From: Albidovulum sp.
GTDB taxonomy: Bacteria > Pseudomonadota > Alphaproteobacteria > Rhodobacterales > Rhodobacteraceae
Direction: 5' to 3'
Assembly: GCA_028823855.1 (NCBI GenBank)
Contig: JAPPFL010000061.1
Coordinates: 1 to 49,122 of the forward strand
Length of the DNA stretch: 49,122 nt
Of the stretch, positions 19,164 to 28,471 are shown piece by piece. The notes beneath the pieces were generated by a model. It did no database searches, was not told the origin of the DNA, and saw only the letters and a list, made by a program, of their open reading frames with translations. A program made the translations under genes and the position numbers. Positions within the stretch are counted from its first letter, which is position 1; the number at the start of each line of letters is the position of its first letter.

Positions 19164-20823
19164 ATATTCGGAATTCGACGAATTATTCGTTCGGCGACGC
19201 GTCGAAGAATTTCGGGACCAAGTTCAGCGAAGGCTGAGCGGCTCACTCACGGAAGACGAATTCAAGCCGCTTAGACTGAAAAACGGCCTCTACCTGCAGT
19301 TGCACGCGTACATGCTTCGCGTCGCGATCCCGTACGGAACGCTGGATGCAAGGCAGATGCGCCAACTCGCCTTTATTGCCGATAATTGGGACAAGGGCTT
19401 CGGGCACTTTACGACGCGACAGAATGTCCAGTTCAATTGGCCCAAATTGGCCGATGTGCCCGAAATCCTCGAAGCCCTGGCGGATGTCGGCATGCACGCG
19501 ATTCAAACATCGGGGAACTGCATTCGCAACGTAACTGCCGACCATTTCGCCGGAGCGGCAGCCGATGAGATTTCCGACCCAAGGCCCACCGCCGAACTTC
19601 TTCGGCAGTGGTCGACAGATCACCCGGAATTTCAATACCTGCCAAGAAAGTTCAAAATTGCGGTTTCGGGGTCGCCTCGCGATAGAGCAGTTACCAAAGC
19701 GCACGACATCGGATTGAGGATGGTGCGCAATCAACGTGGTGAACCTGGCTACGAAGTTCTAATTGGAGGCGGATTGGGCCGTACGCCGATGATCGGCGCA
19801 ACCGTTCGCGAATTCCTGCCCGAAAATGACTTGCTCGCGTATGTAGAGTCTATCCTACGCGTGTACAATCTTCATGGACGAAGAGACAATAAGTACAAAG
19901 CGCGTCTGAAGATACTCGTGCACGAAACCGGGGTGGACAGTCTCACGCATGAAATCGAAGACGAATTCGCCGAACGAAAAAAATGGTTCGCCGGCGTTGA
20001 CAGAGAACTCGTTGCAAATCTCAAGGCGGCATTTGAACCGCCGGTTTTCGATTTGTCGAGAACGCGGGCGTTCGAAGACAGAAAGGAACGAGACTCGGAT
20101 TTCCGCGTCTGGACCGACACAAACTTGTCCCGGCACCGATGCTCCGCGTACGCGATTGCCACAGTATCATTGAAGCCGATAGGAGGAACTCCGGGCGATG
20201 CAACGGCAAACCAAATGCGAGTGCTCGCGGATATAGCTGAACGGCTTGCACATGATGAAATCCGGGTGAGTCACGAGCAAAACATCATTTTTCCGCATAT
20301 TCCAAAGGACAAAATTCCGGAGGCGTATGATTTGCTAGCGGCAGCGGGACTCCATACCTCCAATTTCGGTCTGCTGTCCGACATAATCGCGTGTCCCGGA
20401 ATGGACTACTGCGCGCTCGCGACGGCGCGATCAATTCCCGTTGCGCAGGATATTTCCCGGCGATTTCACGATTTAGGAATTGAACGGACCATAGGAGAAA
20501 TGAAAATCAAGATTTCGGGATGCATTAACGCCTGCGGCCATCACCATGTCGGCCACATCGGCATACTTGGACTCGAACGCGCCGGAGTTGAAAACTATCA
20601 AATCACGCTAGGTGGCGACGCTACCGAGACGGCCGCGTTGGGCGACCGCGCCGGACGCGGATTTTCGGCGGAGGAGCTTCTTCCCGCATTGGAACGGCTC
20701 GTCGCCGAATATTTGAGACTGCGCGATTCGGCCGGCGAAACGTTTCTTGAAGCGTATCGGCGGATGGGGCCGGAGCCGTTTAGGGCGGCATTGTATCCCG
20801 AGGCAAAGAAGTTAGCCGCTTAG
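19156..20823 (+). CDS. cysI: assimilatory sulfite reductase hemoprotein (nitrite/sulfite reductase)
   Basis: Siroheme and 4Fe-4S enzyme of 555 residues that reduces sulfite to sulfide. The two half-repeats of the family are present. The cluster ligands are visible as CPGMDYC (Cys413, Cys419) and GCINACGHH (Cys456, Cys460), the last Cys also bridging to siroheme. Upstream, DNWDKGFGHFTTRQNVQFNW and TSGNCIRN match substrate and siroheme contacts. Length fits the single-subunit form common in alphaproteobacteria, annotated as nitrite/sulfite reductase. The siroheme synthase, DUF2849 and DUF934 neighbours favour sulfite as substrate. ATG 19156 overlaps the previous gene; the open frame extends further upstream but inside that gene. 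Confidence 0.92.
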   Translation: MYRYSEFDELFVRRRVEEFRDQVQRRLSGSLTEDEFKPLRLKNGLYLQLHAYMLRVAIPYGTLDARQMRQLAFIADNWDKGFGHFTTRQNVQFNWPKLADVPEILEALADVGMHAIQTSGNCIRNVTADHFAGAAADEISDPRPTAELLRQWSTDHPEFQYLPRKFKIAVSGSPRDRAVTKAHDIGLRMVRNQRGEPGYEVLIGGGLGRTPMIGATVREFLPENDLLAYVESILRVYNLHGRRDNKYKARLKILVHETGVDSLTHEIEDEFAERKKWFAGVDRELVANLKAAFEPPVFDLSRTRAFEDRKERDSDFRVWTDTNLSRHRCSAYAIATVSLKPIGGTPGDATANQMRVLADIAERLAHDEIRVSHEQNIIFPHIPKDKIPEAYDLLAAAGLHTSNFGLLSDIIACPGMDYCALATARSIPVAQDISRRFHDLGIERTIGEMKIKISGCINACGHHHVGHIGILGLERAGVENYQITLGGDATETAALGDRAGRGFSAEELLPALERLVAEYLRLRDSAGETFLEAYRRMGPEPFRAALYPEAKKLAA

Positions 20824-20851
20824 AATTGCGCGTGAGGAAAGGGTGCCGGCT

Positions 20852-21292
20852 ATGCCAATTGTCGTTCGAGATCACGGATTCAAACGGGAAGAATTGAACG
20901 AAAGTAATTTTGTCGATCTCGAGGACGCCCGGAAGTCGGATAAAGAATCGCTTGCCGTCGAGTTGCCAAACTGCGAGGATCCACAATCGGTTAAGCCTCT
21001 CTTTCCGAAGATCGAAATTATCCGGATAAAGTTTCCCAATTTCGGCGACGGGCGTGGATTCAGCCTTGCAGGCAAGCTGCGGGAATTGGGGTACGCAGGT
21101 CGCCTGAGGGCCGCCGGCTACGTCATTTCCGATCAATACGCAATTGCCAGGCGAAGCGGATTCGACGAAGTGGAAATAGACGAAGCGCTCGCGGCGCGAC
21201 AGCCCGAAACGCAGTGGATTTCGAAATCGAAATGGAAAGCGCATTTCTACCAAGATCGGCTCGTAAAAGTGAATCCAGATTCGGTTGGCTAG
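20852..21292 (+). CDS. DUF934 family protein (sulfur assimilation)
   Basis: Soluble protein of 146 residues. The core, IEIIRIKFPNFGDGRGFSLAGKLRELGYAG in register with GYVISDQYAIARRSGFDE (quoted in two parts: FGDGRGFSLAGKLRE and SDQYAIARRSGFDE), is the DUF934 signature. The family always lies near sulfite reductase and usually just before cysH; its biochemical role is not established. ATG 20852 is preferred to GTG 20843 because GAGGAAAGG ends right before the GTG but sits nine bases before the ATG. No cysH follows; the next 480 bases are empty. Confidence 0.82.
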   Translation: MPIVVRDHGFKREELNESNFVDLEDARKSDKESLAVELPNCEDPQSVKPLFPKIEIIRIKFPNFGDGRGFSLAGKLRELGYAGRLRAAGYVISDQYAIARRSGFDEVEIDEALAARQPETQWISKSKWKAHFYQDRLVKVNPDSVG

Positions 21293-21778
21293 CCTTGGTT
21301 CGATCCGATTCTAACTCGCGAGTTTATTGCGCCGTTAAGCGAGTTGTTTCAAGCGGATCGTTGTAGAGCTTGTCTCGGTCTCTGCGAACAGAGGCGTATC
21401 GTGCAACCGGATGACGTGGGTTGCTGTCCGGAAAATGGAGCGAAGATGATCTTGCGCTCGGTGAATTTTCGGAACGGCTATAATCGCGATTCACGGGAAA
21501 CCGGTCGGCGTTCCGGTCATTTTCCATGTCATCCCGACCCTTCCGGATCACTTGTTGCGGCGCAATTCGGAATCGTTTCAGCGAACGCCCCGACAAATTC
21601 GTAAAGGTTGCGCTCGATCTCGCAAGCTGGGTTATATCATTGAAATCATGGCCCGGCGATTGAAGTGTCTTGAAGCCAGCCACAGGTCGCACATCGAATT
21701 CACGACTAGAGCAAGTTTACTGTCGCCGTTCGGCCCGTAGACAACCGACGACCGGGCAGGTCGACGGCGAGCAACGAA
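21293..21778. other. intergenic region where cysH might be expected; nothing seen
   Basis: I looked for phosphoadenylyl-sulfate reductase remnants after the DUF934 gene in all frames and found none. No hairpin terminator is evident between the two converging genes. Confidence 0.45.
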
Positions 21779-22762
21779 TTAATTCTCGGCGGAGTTTCTA
21801 AAGTGAGAGCCGCGCTCCCTGTACGGTGTAGTATTGTATTGGGCCCTATAGCATTTCGAAAAGTGGGACGGTGACGAGAATCCGCAAGCCAATGCCACAT
21901 TGATGATGCTCATTTCCGTTTGCATGAGCAGGTTGCGCGCTTTCTGGAGCCTGAGTTCCATGTAGTACTTTTTAGGGGACCGGTTGAGATAGCGGCGAAA
22001 CAACCGCTCCAACTGCCGCGTGCTCATGCCCTCTTCCTTAGCAAGTATTGACGGCGACACTGGGTATTCGATGTTTTCTTCCATTTTATGAATTACCGAA
22101 GAAAGTTTCGGGTGGCGGACGCCGATTCGCGTCGGCGTTGACAGCCGCAATATGTCGCGATCTGTCCTTATTGAAGAGTAGATGAGCTGGTCGGCAACGG
22201 TATTCGCAAGATCCTGCCCGTGATCTTCGGCTATAAGCCGCAGCATCAGATCTATCGATGCTATTCCGCCGGCCGTCGTCATTCTGTTGCCATCGACCGT
22301 GAACACAGATTTTGTTAGCGTCGTATTTTCGAATTCTTCGATAAAACTGTCCTGATTTTCCCAATGAATCGTCGCTTGCCTGCCTTCGAGGAGGCCCGCT
22401 TTGGCTAGAACATGCGAGGCCGTGCAGACGGCACCGATATTGGATGCTCTGCGGGATTCCCGTCGCAGCCAATTCAGAATCGGTCTTGTGACCGCATCGT
22501 GAATTTTGATTCCGCCGCAAACGATAATGGTGCTCGACAAGTCAATTCCAGTTAATTTGGAATCCACTGAGATCAAAGTTCCATTTGAGCAGCGAACCGG
22601 TTGTCCGTCCTCCGAAAAGAGCTTCCATTCGTAGTGATCGATTGGAGAATACTGGTTTGCGAGCCTAAGCGGTTCGATACAGCTAGCAAAGGAAATCATC
22701 GAAAAATTCTTAAGTAGAACAAAAACAAACTTTTTTTTATTCGGATTCTCAGTGCGTAACAT
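21779..22762 (-). CDS. GlxA-type AraC family transcriptional regulator
   Basis: Cytoplasmic transcription factor of 327 residues with two domains. Residues about 10-190 are a DJ-1/PfpI (class I glutamine amidotransferase-like) sensor domain (FVFVLLKNFSMISFASCIEPLRLAN, shown here by its first part FVFVLLKNFSMISF). Residues about 215-320 are an AraC DNA-binding domain with two helix-turn-helix units (LAKEEGMSTRQLERLFRRY; INVALACGFSSPSHFSK). Members close to this N-terminus include regulators of glycine betaine, choline and carnitine catabolism, so a link to methylated-amine use is possible. ATG 22762 has AAGGAAAA upstream; an open frame extends to 22813. It is divergent from the DAHP synthase gene. 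Confidence 0.87.
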   Translation of the reverse strand: MLRTENPNKKKFVFVLLKNFSMISFASCIEPLRLANQYSPIDHYEWKLFSEDGQPVRCSNGTLISVDSKLTGIDLSSTIIVCGGIKIHDAVTRPILNWLRRESRRASNIGAVCTASHVLAKAGLLEGRQATIHWENQDSFIEEFENTTLTKSVFTVDGNRMTTAGGIASIDLMLRLIAEDHGQDLANTVADQLIYSSIRTDRDILRLSTPTRIGVRHPKLSSVIHKMEENIEYPVSPSILAKEEGMSTRQLERLFRRYLNRSPKKYYMELRLQKARNLLMQTEMSIINVALACGFSSPSHFSKCYRAQYNTTPYRERGSHFRNSAEN

Positions 22763-23289
22763 ATTCGCATTTTCCTTGCGCCTATGCCTGGAAGACGCCT
22801 GCCGTACCGGCATTCCGCGTTTCTGTTTCCTTCAACTGGCCTGCGTTGTCAAGAAAGTGCCAAATCTCCGTCAACCAAACGGCAACGAATGTCTCGTATT
22901 CCGAACGCGATGAATGTCTCAAGCAAATGAGGGAATTGGCAGAGAGAAGACACGCCGCAATTTCCGATATTGCTTTCACGACGTATCGTGTTGGCGAGCC
23001 TCTTCCGAATTCGCCGATTCAGACTAGCGTTTTATCGAGGAATCACGAATTCAATAGTTATTGGTCGCCGCCGCGAATTGCTAAGAACTTCCGAATGCAG
23101 TTCTTTCAACCTTTGTTTCACCTCGCATTCGGTGCTCGCGCTCCGGCAATCAGGGTTACCGGGCGAGGTAAATTGGTTCGCCACAGTGATTAGAGTAAAA
23201 TTTCGACTAACTAAGCTATTGAAAAATCGAGACGCGGTAGAGTATAGGCATAGTCTCTCTCGCGTGAATCTAGATGGAGCTTGTACGCA
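22763..23289. other. divergent intergenic region
   Basis: This gap separates the GlxA-type regulator (minus) from DAHP synthase (plus). No gene is recognised; the longest frame (22846-23193 plus, 115 codons) resembles nothing known. A candidate promoter for the DAHP synthase gene is listed separately. Confidence 0.4.
23219..23248 (+). promoter_or_regulatory. candidate sigma-70 promoter of DAHP synthase
   Basis: TTGAAA (23219-23224) and TATAGG (23243-23248) are 18 bases apart, and the -10 element is about 41 bases before the ATG at 23290. This is a fair match to a housekeeping promoter, judged by eye only. Confidence 0.35.
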
Positions 23290-24681
23290 ATGCCAAATGC
23301 TTGGACCAAGTCGGGCTGGCGAAGCAAACCGAGAATACAAATGCCGTCGTATGCCGACGACGCATCAGTCAAGGCCGTCCAGTTGGAACTGGAAAAGAAG
23401 CCGCCACTGGTGTTTGCCGGTGAAGTTCGACGCCTAAAGAAAGCCCTTGAAGATGTCGCGGATGGGAAGGCATTCCTTTTGCAGGGAGGAGACTGCGCCG
23501 AGAGTTTTGCCGAATTCAATGCAGATTCCATCCGCGATACATTCCGGGTATTGCTGCAGATGGCTATCATTCTCACATATGGTGCCAAATCGCCTGTCGT
23601 AAAAATGGGCCGAATTGCCGGCCAGTTCGGTAAGCCGCGGTCGTCGGATAGCGAAGTTCGCGATGGAGTGGAACTTCCAAGCTATAGGGGCGACATCATC
23701 AACGATATCGAGTTTTCTGCCGAAAAGCGCGTGCACAATCCTCGCCGAATGCTCCAGGCGTACAGCCAGTCGGCGGCAACTTTGAATTTGCTTCGGGCGT
23801 TCAGTCAAGGCGGCTACGCCGACATACGCCGCGTGCATTCCTGGACTCTGGGATTTACGGAAGACGGCGAGGCGGCCAAATACCGCGATCTCGCAACGAG
23901 AATTACCGACGCTTTGGATTTCATGGATGCTGCCGGGGTTAGCTCCGATCGCATTCATTCATTGCAAACTGTCGATTTCTACACAAGCCACGAAGCCCTG
24001 CTTCTCGAATACGAGGAATCGCTTTGTAGAATTGATTCAACGAGCGGCATGCCAATTGCAGGTTCCGGGCACTTTATTTGGATTGGCGACCGGACTCGCC
24101 AACCCGACGGCGCCCATGTGGAATTCTGCCGAGGGGTTCAGAACCCGGTCGGGATCAAGTGCGGCCCGTCATTGCGGGCGGATGATTTAAAGGTTTTGAT
24201 TGAAAAGCTTAATCCTCAAAACGAACCGGGGCGAATAACGTTGATAGGGCGATTTGGAGCCGGGAAAGTAGCCGACTATCTTCCGGATTTGATACGGGCC
24301 GTAAAGGACGAGGGCAGCCGAGTGGTATGGACTTGCGATCCCATGCACGGCAATACGATCAAATCGGCATCCGGATACAAAACTAGGCCGTTTATGAAAG
24401 TATTGGCTGAAGTCACGGAGTTTTTCGACATTCATGAAGCGGAGGGAACCTATCCGGGCGGCGTTCATTTCGAAATGACTGGCAAAGACGTTACGGAATG
24501 CACGGGCGGCGTGAGCGCAGTTTCGGACGCGACTCTCGAAGACCGTTACCACACGTTCTGCGATCCGCGCTTGAACGCGTCTCAGGCATTGGAGCTCGCA
24601 TTCCTGGTAGCGGGAGAAATCTCGGACAGAGTCAACAAGCGAAAATCCGAAAACGGACGAATTCGCGCGGTCGCGGTATAG
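23290..24681 (+). CDS. class II DAHP synthase (3-deoxy-7-phosphoheptulonate synthase)
   Basis: First enzyme of the shikimate pathway, joining phosphoenolpyruvate and erythrose 4-phosphate. The 463-residue protein is the plant-like class II type common in alphaproteobacteria. Landmarks in order are WTKSGWRSKPRIQMPSY, PPLVFAGEVRRLK, LLQGGDCAESF, KSPVVKMGRIAGQFGKPRS, GDIIND, the metal/substrate motif GIKCGPS, WTCDPMHGNTI, and HFEMTGKDVTECTGG near the C-terminus. ATG 23290 is chosen over TTG 23281 because GGAG lies ten bases upstream (23276-23279). It stands alone, with its own promoter region. Confidence 0.95.
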   Translation: MPNAWTKSGWRSKPRIQMPSYADDASVKAVQLELEKKPPLVFAGEVRRLKKALEDVADGKAFLLQGGDCAESFAEFNADSIRDTFRVLLQMAIILTYGAKSPVVKMGRIAGQFGKPRSSDSEVRDGVELPSYRGDIINDIEFSAEKRVHNPRRMLQAYSQSAATLNLLRAFSQGGYADIRRVHSWTLGFTEDGEAAKYRDLATRITDALDFMDAAGVSSDRIHSLQTVDFYTSHEALLLEYEESLCRIDSTSGMPIAGSGHFIWIGDRTRQPDGAHVEFCRGVQNPVGIKCGPSLRADDLKVLIEKLNPQNEPGRITLIGRFGAGKVADYLPDLIRAVKDEGSRVVWTCDPMHGNTIKSASGYKTRPFMKVLAEVTEFFDIHEAEGTYPGGVHFEMTGKDVTECTGGVSAVSDATLEDRYHTFCDPRLNASQALELAFLVAGEISDRVNKRKSENGRIRAVAV

Positions 24682-25168
24682 CCCGGACGAGCCTTGTGGC
24701 GATCGGATTTTCAAATCCGAGGCTGCTTCGCGGAACAAATCCAAGGCGTGAGTAGGGCGAGGTCAAAGTGCTCATCAAAATATTCCGGCATGGCAACGAA
24801 TCCGAATGAGCGTCTCTTGCCGCTGCGACGAGCGCTATTCGGATGCAAGCATTCACTGACGCGAAATGCGCGGCGAAGTAAGTTCTTGATGCCGGATGCA
24901 GCGAGGCCGTGAATTCATGAATATTGGCTGGCGGCATGCGGAGCGAATTTGCATTTGAATTCGCTTAGCGAAGGGTCGAAATTTCCCGTTCTGACCAAAT
25001 TGAGCAAATTTTTGGGAGCTGCCAGCATTCGCCGAGCCTCAAATCATCTCAAATTCCGCTTTGTCTTTCTATAAAGGACCTGACTCCTTACATCTGGCCC
25101 TTTTTGGCTTGTACGGACGAATTCAGTTTAGGATCGGTGAATTGAATCTCGGCGCCGCCGCGAATGTG
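24682..25168. other. convergent intergenic region with a hairpin
   Basis: No gene is recognised here. TCGGATTT / AAATCCGA (24703-24720, two-base loop) forms an 8-bp stem 21 bases after the DAHP synthase stop and may help end transcription, although no T-run follows it. Confidence 0.45.
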
Positions 25169-26101
25169 TCAGTCCTGGACGGCTGATCGAAATTCCCCAA
25201 ACCGAATCTCGAGGCGATCGCGATCCGGGTAATTCTGCCTGTCGGCTGGAAGTTGCAGCGATTTCCCTTTCAATTGCTTTAGAGCCTCCAAAATCGGACC
25301 GTCACTTTGGGAGAGCAGTTTGCCCGAGATGTGGATTCGGAAATCAGGGTCTATTCCGATGAGGTTGGCATCGAACGCCGCATGGTGGATTTTGGAAAGC
25401 AACAGACCGTTTTTAACGGTCGCCTGTCCAAATTCCGGGTCGGAGTCCCTGACGATGTGGGCGGCGTCAAGAAGCCGGATTTCCTTTAGTCTCGAAAGCG
25501 CGCAGCAATTGCCATATGCGCGCAGCAGCTTCGCGCGAAAATATGTTTGGTGCAAACGCTGTTTGACTTGCCGGAGCGCATATTTTCGTTCACTTTCGCT
25601 TTTCGGATGAGTCAAATCACCAAGATTCTCTAAACCGAAGGAAATTTGCACAGAGCGATTTTCCGCGCTCCAATTTCCGATGAATACCGGTGCATGGGCG
25701 ATGTATTGCGACGGAGCAACTCCGAGAAAGTAAATGATAGGAAGCTGCCTATCGCAAGCGTCGCGAAGCAATTGGTTTTCGCGACTTTCAGCACTTCCTT
25801 TCATGAATTCATATTCGACGGATTCATCGCTCGAAAAAAGCGACTCGTGCACGCTTTGCTGGTCGTCATACCAGGATTTTCGCCCTGGCTTTGGAATCAC
25901 CGTCTTGATCGATAGCAGCGACTTCATCTGCTTCGGCTTGAAGATACCTCGCGCCTGTGTAGCGAAGAACAATTTGCGGCCTCGAAAAACGAAGCCATTT
26001 GCAATTTCCGACCAACTCAGCTGCTGGCGATTCGCCTGAAATTTTTGAATGTGGCCTATGGCGGCGTAGCGAATACGCGAGTCCAAGTCGTCGGAAGTCA
26101 T
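25169..26101 (-). CDS. HNH endonuclease domain protein, solitary
   Basis: Soluble protein of 310 residues. The C-terminal third carries the HNH nuclease core: CCALSRLKEIRLLDAAHIV, then DPEFGQATVKNGLLLSKIHH and AAFDANLIGIDPDF, giving the His, Asn and His of the metal site. The N-terminal two thirds match the companion region of this widespread family (FATQARGIFKPKQM; IIYFLGVAPSQYIAH). Relatives are annotated as HNH or putative restriction endonucleases. No DNA methyltransferase or other defence gene is adjacent. ATG 26101 is chosen because homologues begin with a similar DSRIRYAAIGHIQ stretch; the open frame extends to a TTG at 26173. The biological role is unknown. Confidence 0.82.
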   Translation of the reverse strand: MTSDDLDSRIRYAAIGHIQKFQANRQQLSWSEIANGFVFRGRKLFFATQARGIFKPKQMKSLLSIKTVIPKPGRKSWYDDQQSVHESLFSSDESVEYEFMKGSAESRENQLLRDACDRQLPIIYFLGVAPSQYIAHAPVFIGNWSAENRSVQISFGLENLGDLTHPKSESERKYALRQVKQRLHQTYFRAKLLRAYGNCCALSRLKEIRLLDAAHIVRDSDPEFGQATVKNGLLLSKIHHAAFDANLIGIDPDFRIHISGKLLSQSDGPILEALKQLKGKSLQLPADRQNYPDRDRLEIRFGEFRSAVQD

Positions 26102-26395
26102 TTGCTGAACCGAAGCTTCAAGCCCCTTCTGGATTATTTGCCAAATCCGAGATTCGAATTTCCCGGTTCGCAACTTTAGACAAAGTAGCTATCGCCAATC
26201 ATTTTGTATTGCCAGGGCAAGCAGCGTGTAACAAGTCAAATTTTGACTAATTCGGCAATTCGCCGGAGCGGCGACTGATCATTTCTCGCAAATTGAACCC
26301 ACGGCTGGATATTCGAGTTTCAACAGGCCTTGAAGTTTGCGGCGGCGAAACCCGGTCGATGCCGTCGGTCGGCGTGAGTTCCGGCGCATTTGCTC

Positions 26396-27211
26396 CTATC
26401 GAAGATCGAGTCGCATGCCGCTTGCGACCGATGAATGGCATTGCGACGCCAATTGCTTGCGATTTTCGAAGTCGCTGGCACGAAGCGGTTCATGAAATAC
26501 CACTTCGGCGCGACCGCCGGAGGGACCCGTAACGATTCTGCGGAAGTGAGCGGCGAATTCCATGTCGCCCCACCAGCAATAGTGCCTAGGGTCTTCTCCC
26601 GGCGGTGCGCGATAGGTAACGCTTACGGGCTGAATCCAGATGTCGTCCTGAAGACCGCTATCGAAAAAAGCTGCGAATAAAGTTGAATTGAATGGCAATA
26701 CGCGCCTACCGTCCGACGATGTGCCTTCCGGAAAAAACAAAAGCTTGTCGCCAGCGAACAATCGTTGGACAAATACTTCCCGCTGCCTTTCTGCATCGCG
26801 CCGATTTCTTTTGATAAAGACGGTTCCTGTGGATTTCGCCAGAACGCCAATTCCGAACCACGAGGCGACTTCCGATTTTGACACGAATGCGATGCGCTGC
26901 GGCGCGTTGAGAGAGAATATGTCTATCCAGGACGAATGATTAGCGACGACCGCGCCGTGGAATTTCATGGGAGTGCCGGTAGTTTGCAATGAAATTCCTA
27001 GGATCGCCAGCGATCCCCGGCATGCGACTTGGGTAATTCTTGAGGAAATCGGTCGTCGCCACGGCCATTCGAATAATCGCGCGATCCACAGCAGGACGAG
27101 CAATCCGTAGATCAGCAGCGCCAATGCGGGAAATCGACCGGCAGCGCGCAACCAACCAACGGGACCGCGCCGGACCTCCGCCGGTTCCGGTCCGTCCCGC
27201 CAAGTCGTCAA
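26396..27211 (-). CDS. olsA: 1-acyl-glycerol-3-phosphate / lyso-ornithine lipid O-acyltransferase
   Basis: Membrane-associated acyltransferase of 271 residues of the PlsC family. After an N-terminal hydrophobic segment, the catalytic motif NHSSWID (NHX4D) begins at residue 91 and the substrate motif FPEGT lies at residues 160-164. Its position directly after olsB points to the second acylation of ornithine lipid, although PlsC-type activity on lysophosphatidate cannot be excluded. The likely start is TTG 27211, overlapping the olsB stop in TTGA, which implies coupled translation; the open frame continues upstream inside olsB. Confidence 0.82.
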   Translation of the reverse strand: MTTWRDGPEPAEVRRGPVGWLRAAGRFPALALLIYGLLVLLWIARLFEWPWRRPISSRITQVACRGSLAILGISLQTTGTPMKFHGAVVANHSSWIDIFSLNAPQRIAFVSKSEVASWFGIGVLAKSTGTVFIKRNRRDAERQREVFVQRLFAGDKLLFFPEGTSSDGRRVLPFNSTLFAAFFDSGLQDDIWIQPVSVTYRAPPGEDPRHYCWWGDMEFAAHFRRIVTGPSGGRAEVVFHEPLRASDFENRKQLASQCHSSVASGMRLDLR

Positions 27212-27990
27212 TGCTTCGACCAGTTGCGGACGTAGTATCCCCTGTGCCGCGCAGACATGCGACTGGTGTCGATGATTACGCACACGTCGATTGTATTGAA
27301 TGACCGGTCAATAAATGCGCCGTCGCCGATAAATGCTCCGAGACGAAGATAGCCCTTGAGAAGAATCGGGATAGACTTCATGGCCTTCCTGGAGTCGACT
27401 TCCTCGGGAAGTAAACGCTGCATGGTATTGTAGTGATCTTCAAGAACCCGAACTCGAATGTCATTCGGAGCCAAGTGGTTGTAATGCAAATATGAGAGAG
27501 GCTGATCGAATTTGTCCAGATCGTTGCCATGGAAACTTGCAACTCCGAACAGAATCTCCAATCCCCGGTCAAGCACGTAATCGGCAAGCCCGTTCCAGAG
27601 CTGGTACATGACGGTACTACTGCGATAGTCCGGATGCACGCAGGAGCGTCCAAGTTCGACGATGGGTCGTCCGCATTCCTTCAGTAGCGTGATGTCGTAT
27701 TCCGACTCCGAATAGAATCCGTTATTGGCCTGCGCGGCATCGGTTCCAAGGAGGCGATATGCGCCGACAACATGATCGAGATCACCGGCTCGCCGACGCT
27801 TGTCAATAAGAATCAAGTGGTCGGAAATACTGTCAAAATCATCGGTTTCCAGACGGTCAGTGTCATTCACGCCCTCGCCCGCGGCCCCCATTTCTTCAAC
27901 GAATACCTTGTAACGCAATCTTTGCGCGGCCCTGACGTCCTCGTCCGAATTCGCAACACGCATCTCAAAATCCCGGATTTCGGATTTCAT
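27208..27990 (-). CDS. olsB: L-ornithine N(alpha)-acyltransferase
   Basis: GNAT-like (hemolysin-type) acyltransferase of 260 residues that attaches a 3-hydroxy fatty acid to ornithine, the first step of ornithine lipid synthesis. Landmarks are VRAAQRLRYKVFVEEMGA near the N-terminus, VVGAYRLL, ELGRSCVHPDYRS and LFGVASFHGND, all typical of OlsB. ATG 27990 is preceded by GGAGATGGA. The overlapping olsA downstream completes a two-gene operon. In other bacteria the pathway is induced by phosphate limitation; no Pho box was identified here. Confidence 0.9.
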   Translation of the reverse strand: MKSEIRDFEMRVANSDEDVRAAQRLRYKVFVEEMGAAGEGVNDTDRLETDDFDSISDHLILIDKRRRAGDLDHVVGAYRLLGTDAAQANNGFYSESEYDITLLKECGRPIVELGRSCVHPDYRSSTVMYQLWNGLADYVLDRGLEILFGVASFHGNDLDKFDQPLSYLHYNHLAPNDIRVRVLEDHYNTMQRLLPEEVDSRKAMKSIPILLKGYLRLGAFIGDGAFIDRSFNTIDVCVIIDTSRMSARHRGYYVRNWSKH

Positions 27991-28177
27991 TTGTTATCCA
28001 TCTCCGTTCCGGCCCGGCATTTGCCGATGCGCAAAGCACTTTAGATTGTTCGTTCATTCCACGCAAATCGTATTGGGTTTTGGATTATGCAACTGAGATA
28101 TTGCAACCAGTTGCGGCCTGAAAACTTCGCGTGCGAGCTTGGTCTACGGAGTCGCCGAATGCGACTCAACAGAAACG

Positions 28178-28369
28178 TCAGTCGTATACCGGCTCTAGTT
28201 TTACCGAGTTATTGTCAATGACGACTTTTCCGGCATGTTCGAAATTGACGGTAATCCTGTTTCCCGCGACGGACTGGACCTGGCCGAGACCCCATTCTCG
28301 GCAACTCGGGTTGCGGACCAGCATTCCTGGTTCGAAAAAATCGACCGACATCAATCGAGCTCGCAGCAT
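28178..28369 (-). CDS. DUF3553 family small protein
   Basis: Small protein of 57 to 63 residues with the full DUF3553 signature: FFEPGMLVRNP, EWGLGQVQSV, GNRITVNFEHAGK and a closing VKLEPV. The fold resembles a small beta-rich domain such as those found in UvrD/CarD-type interaction modules. Function is unknown, and the family is typical of alphaproteobacteria. Two starts are possible, ATG 28369 and ATG 28351; the second begins at the conserved part. It stands alone between olsB and the gamma-carbonic-anhydrase gene. Confidence 0.85.
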   Translation of the reverse strand: MLRARLMSVDFFEPGMLVRNPSCREWGLGQVQSVAGNRITVNFEHAGKVVIDNNSVKLEPVYD

Positions 28370-28471
28370 GCCATGATTGAAAGGCGGGAAAAGAGGTTGG
28401 ACGCGCTCATGCGAAATCCTACTTTGCCTCTAATTGGAACAGTACTTTGATTGACTTGCTCCCATAGGAAT

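Noticed and set aside
21293-21778. Degraded cysH after DUF934
   Set aside because: No phosphoadenylyl-sulfate reductase motif was found in any frame.
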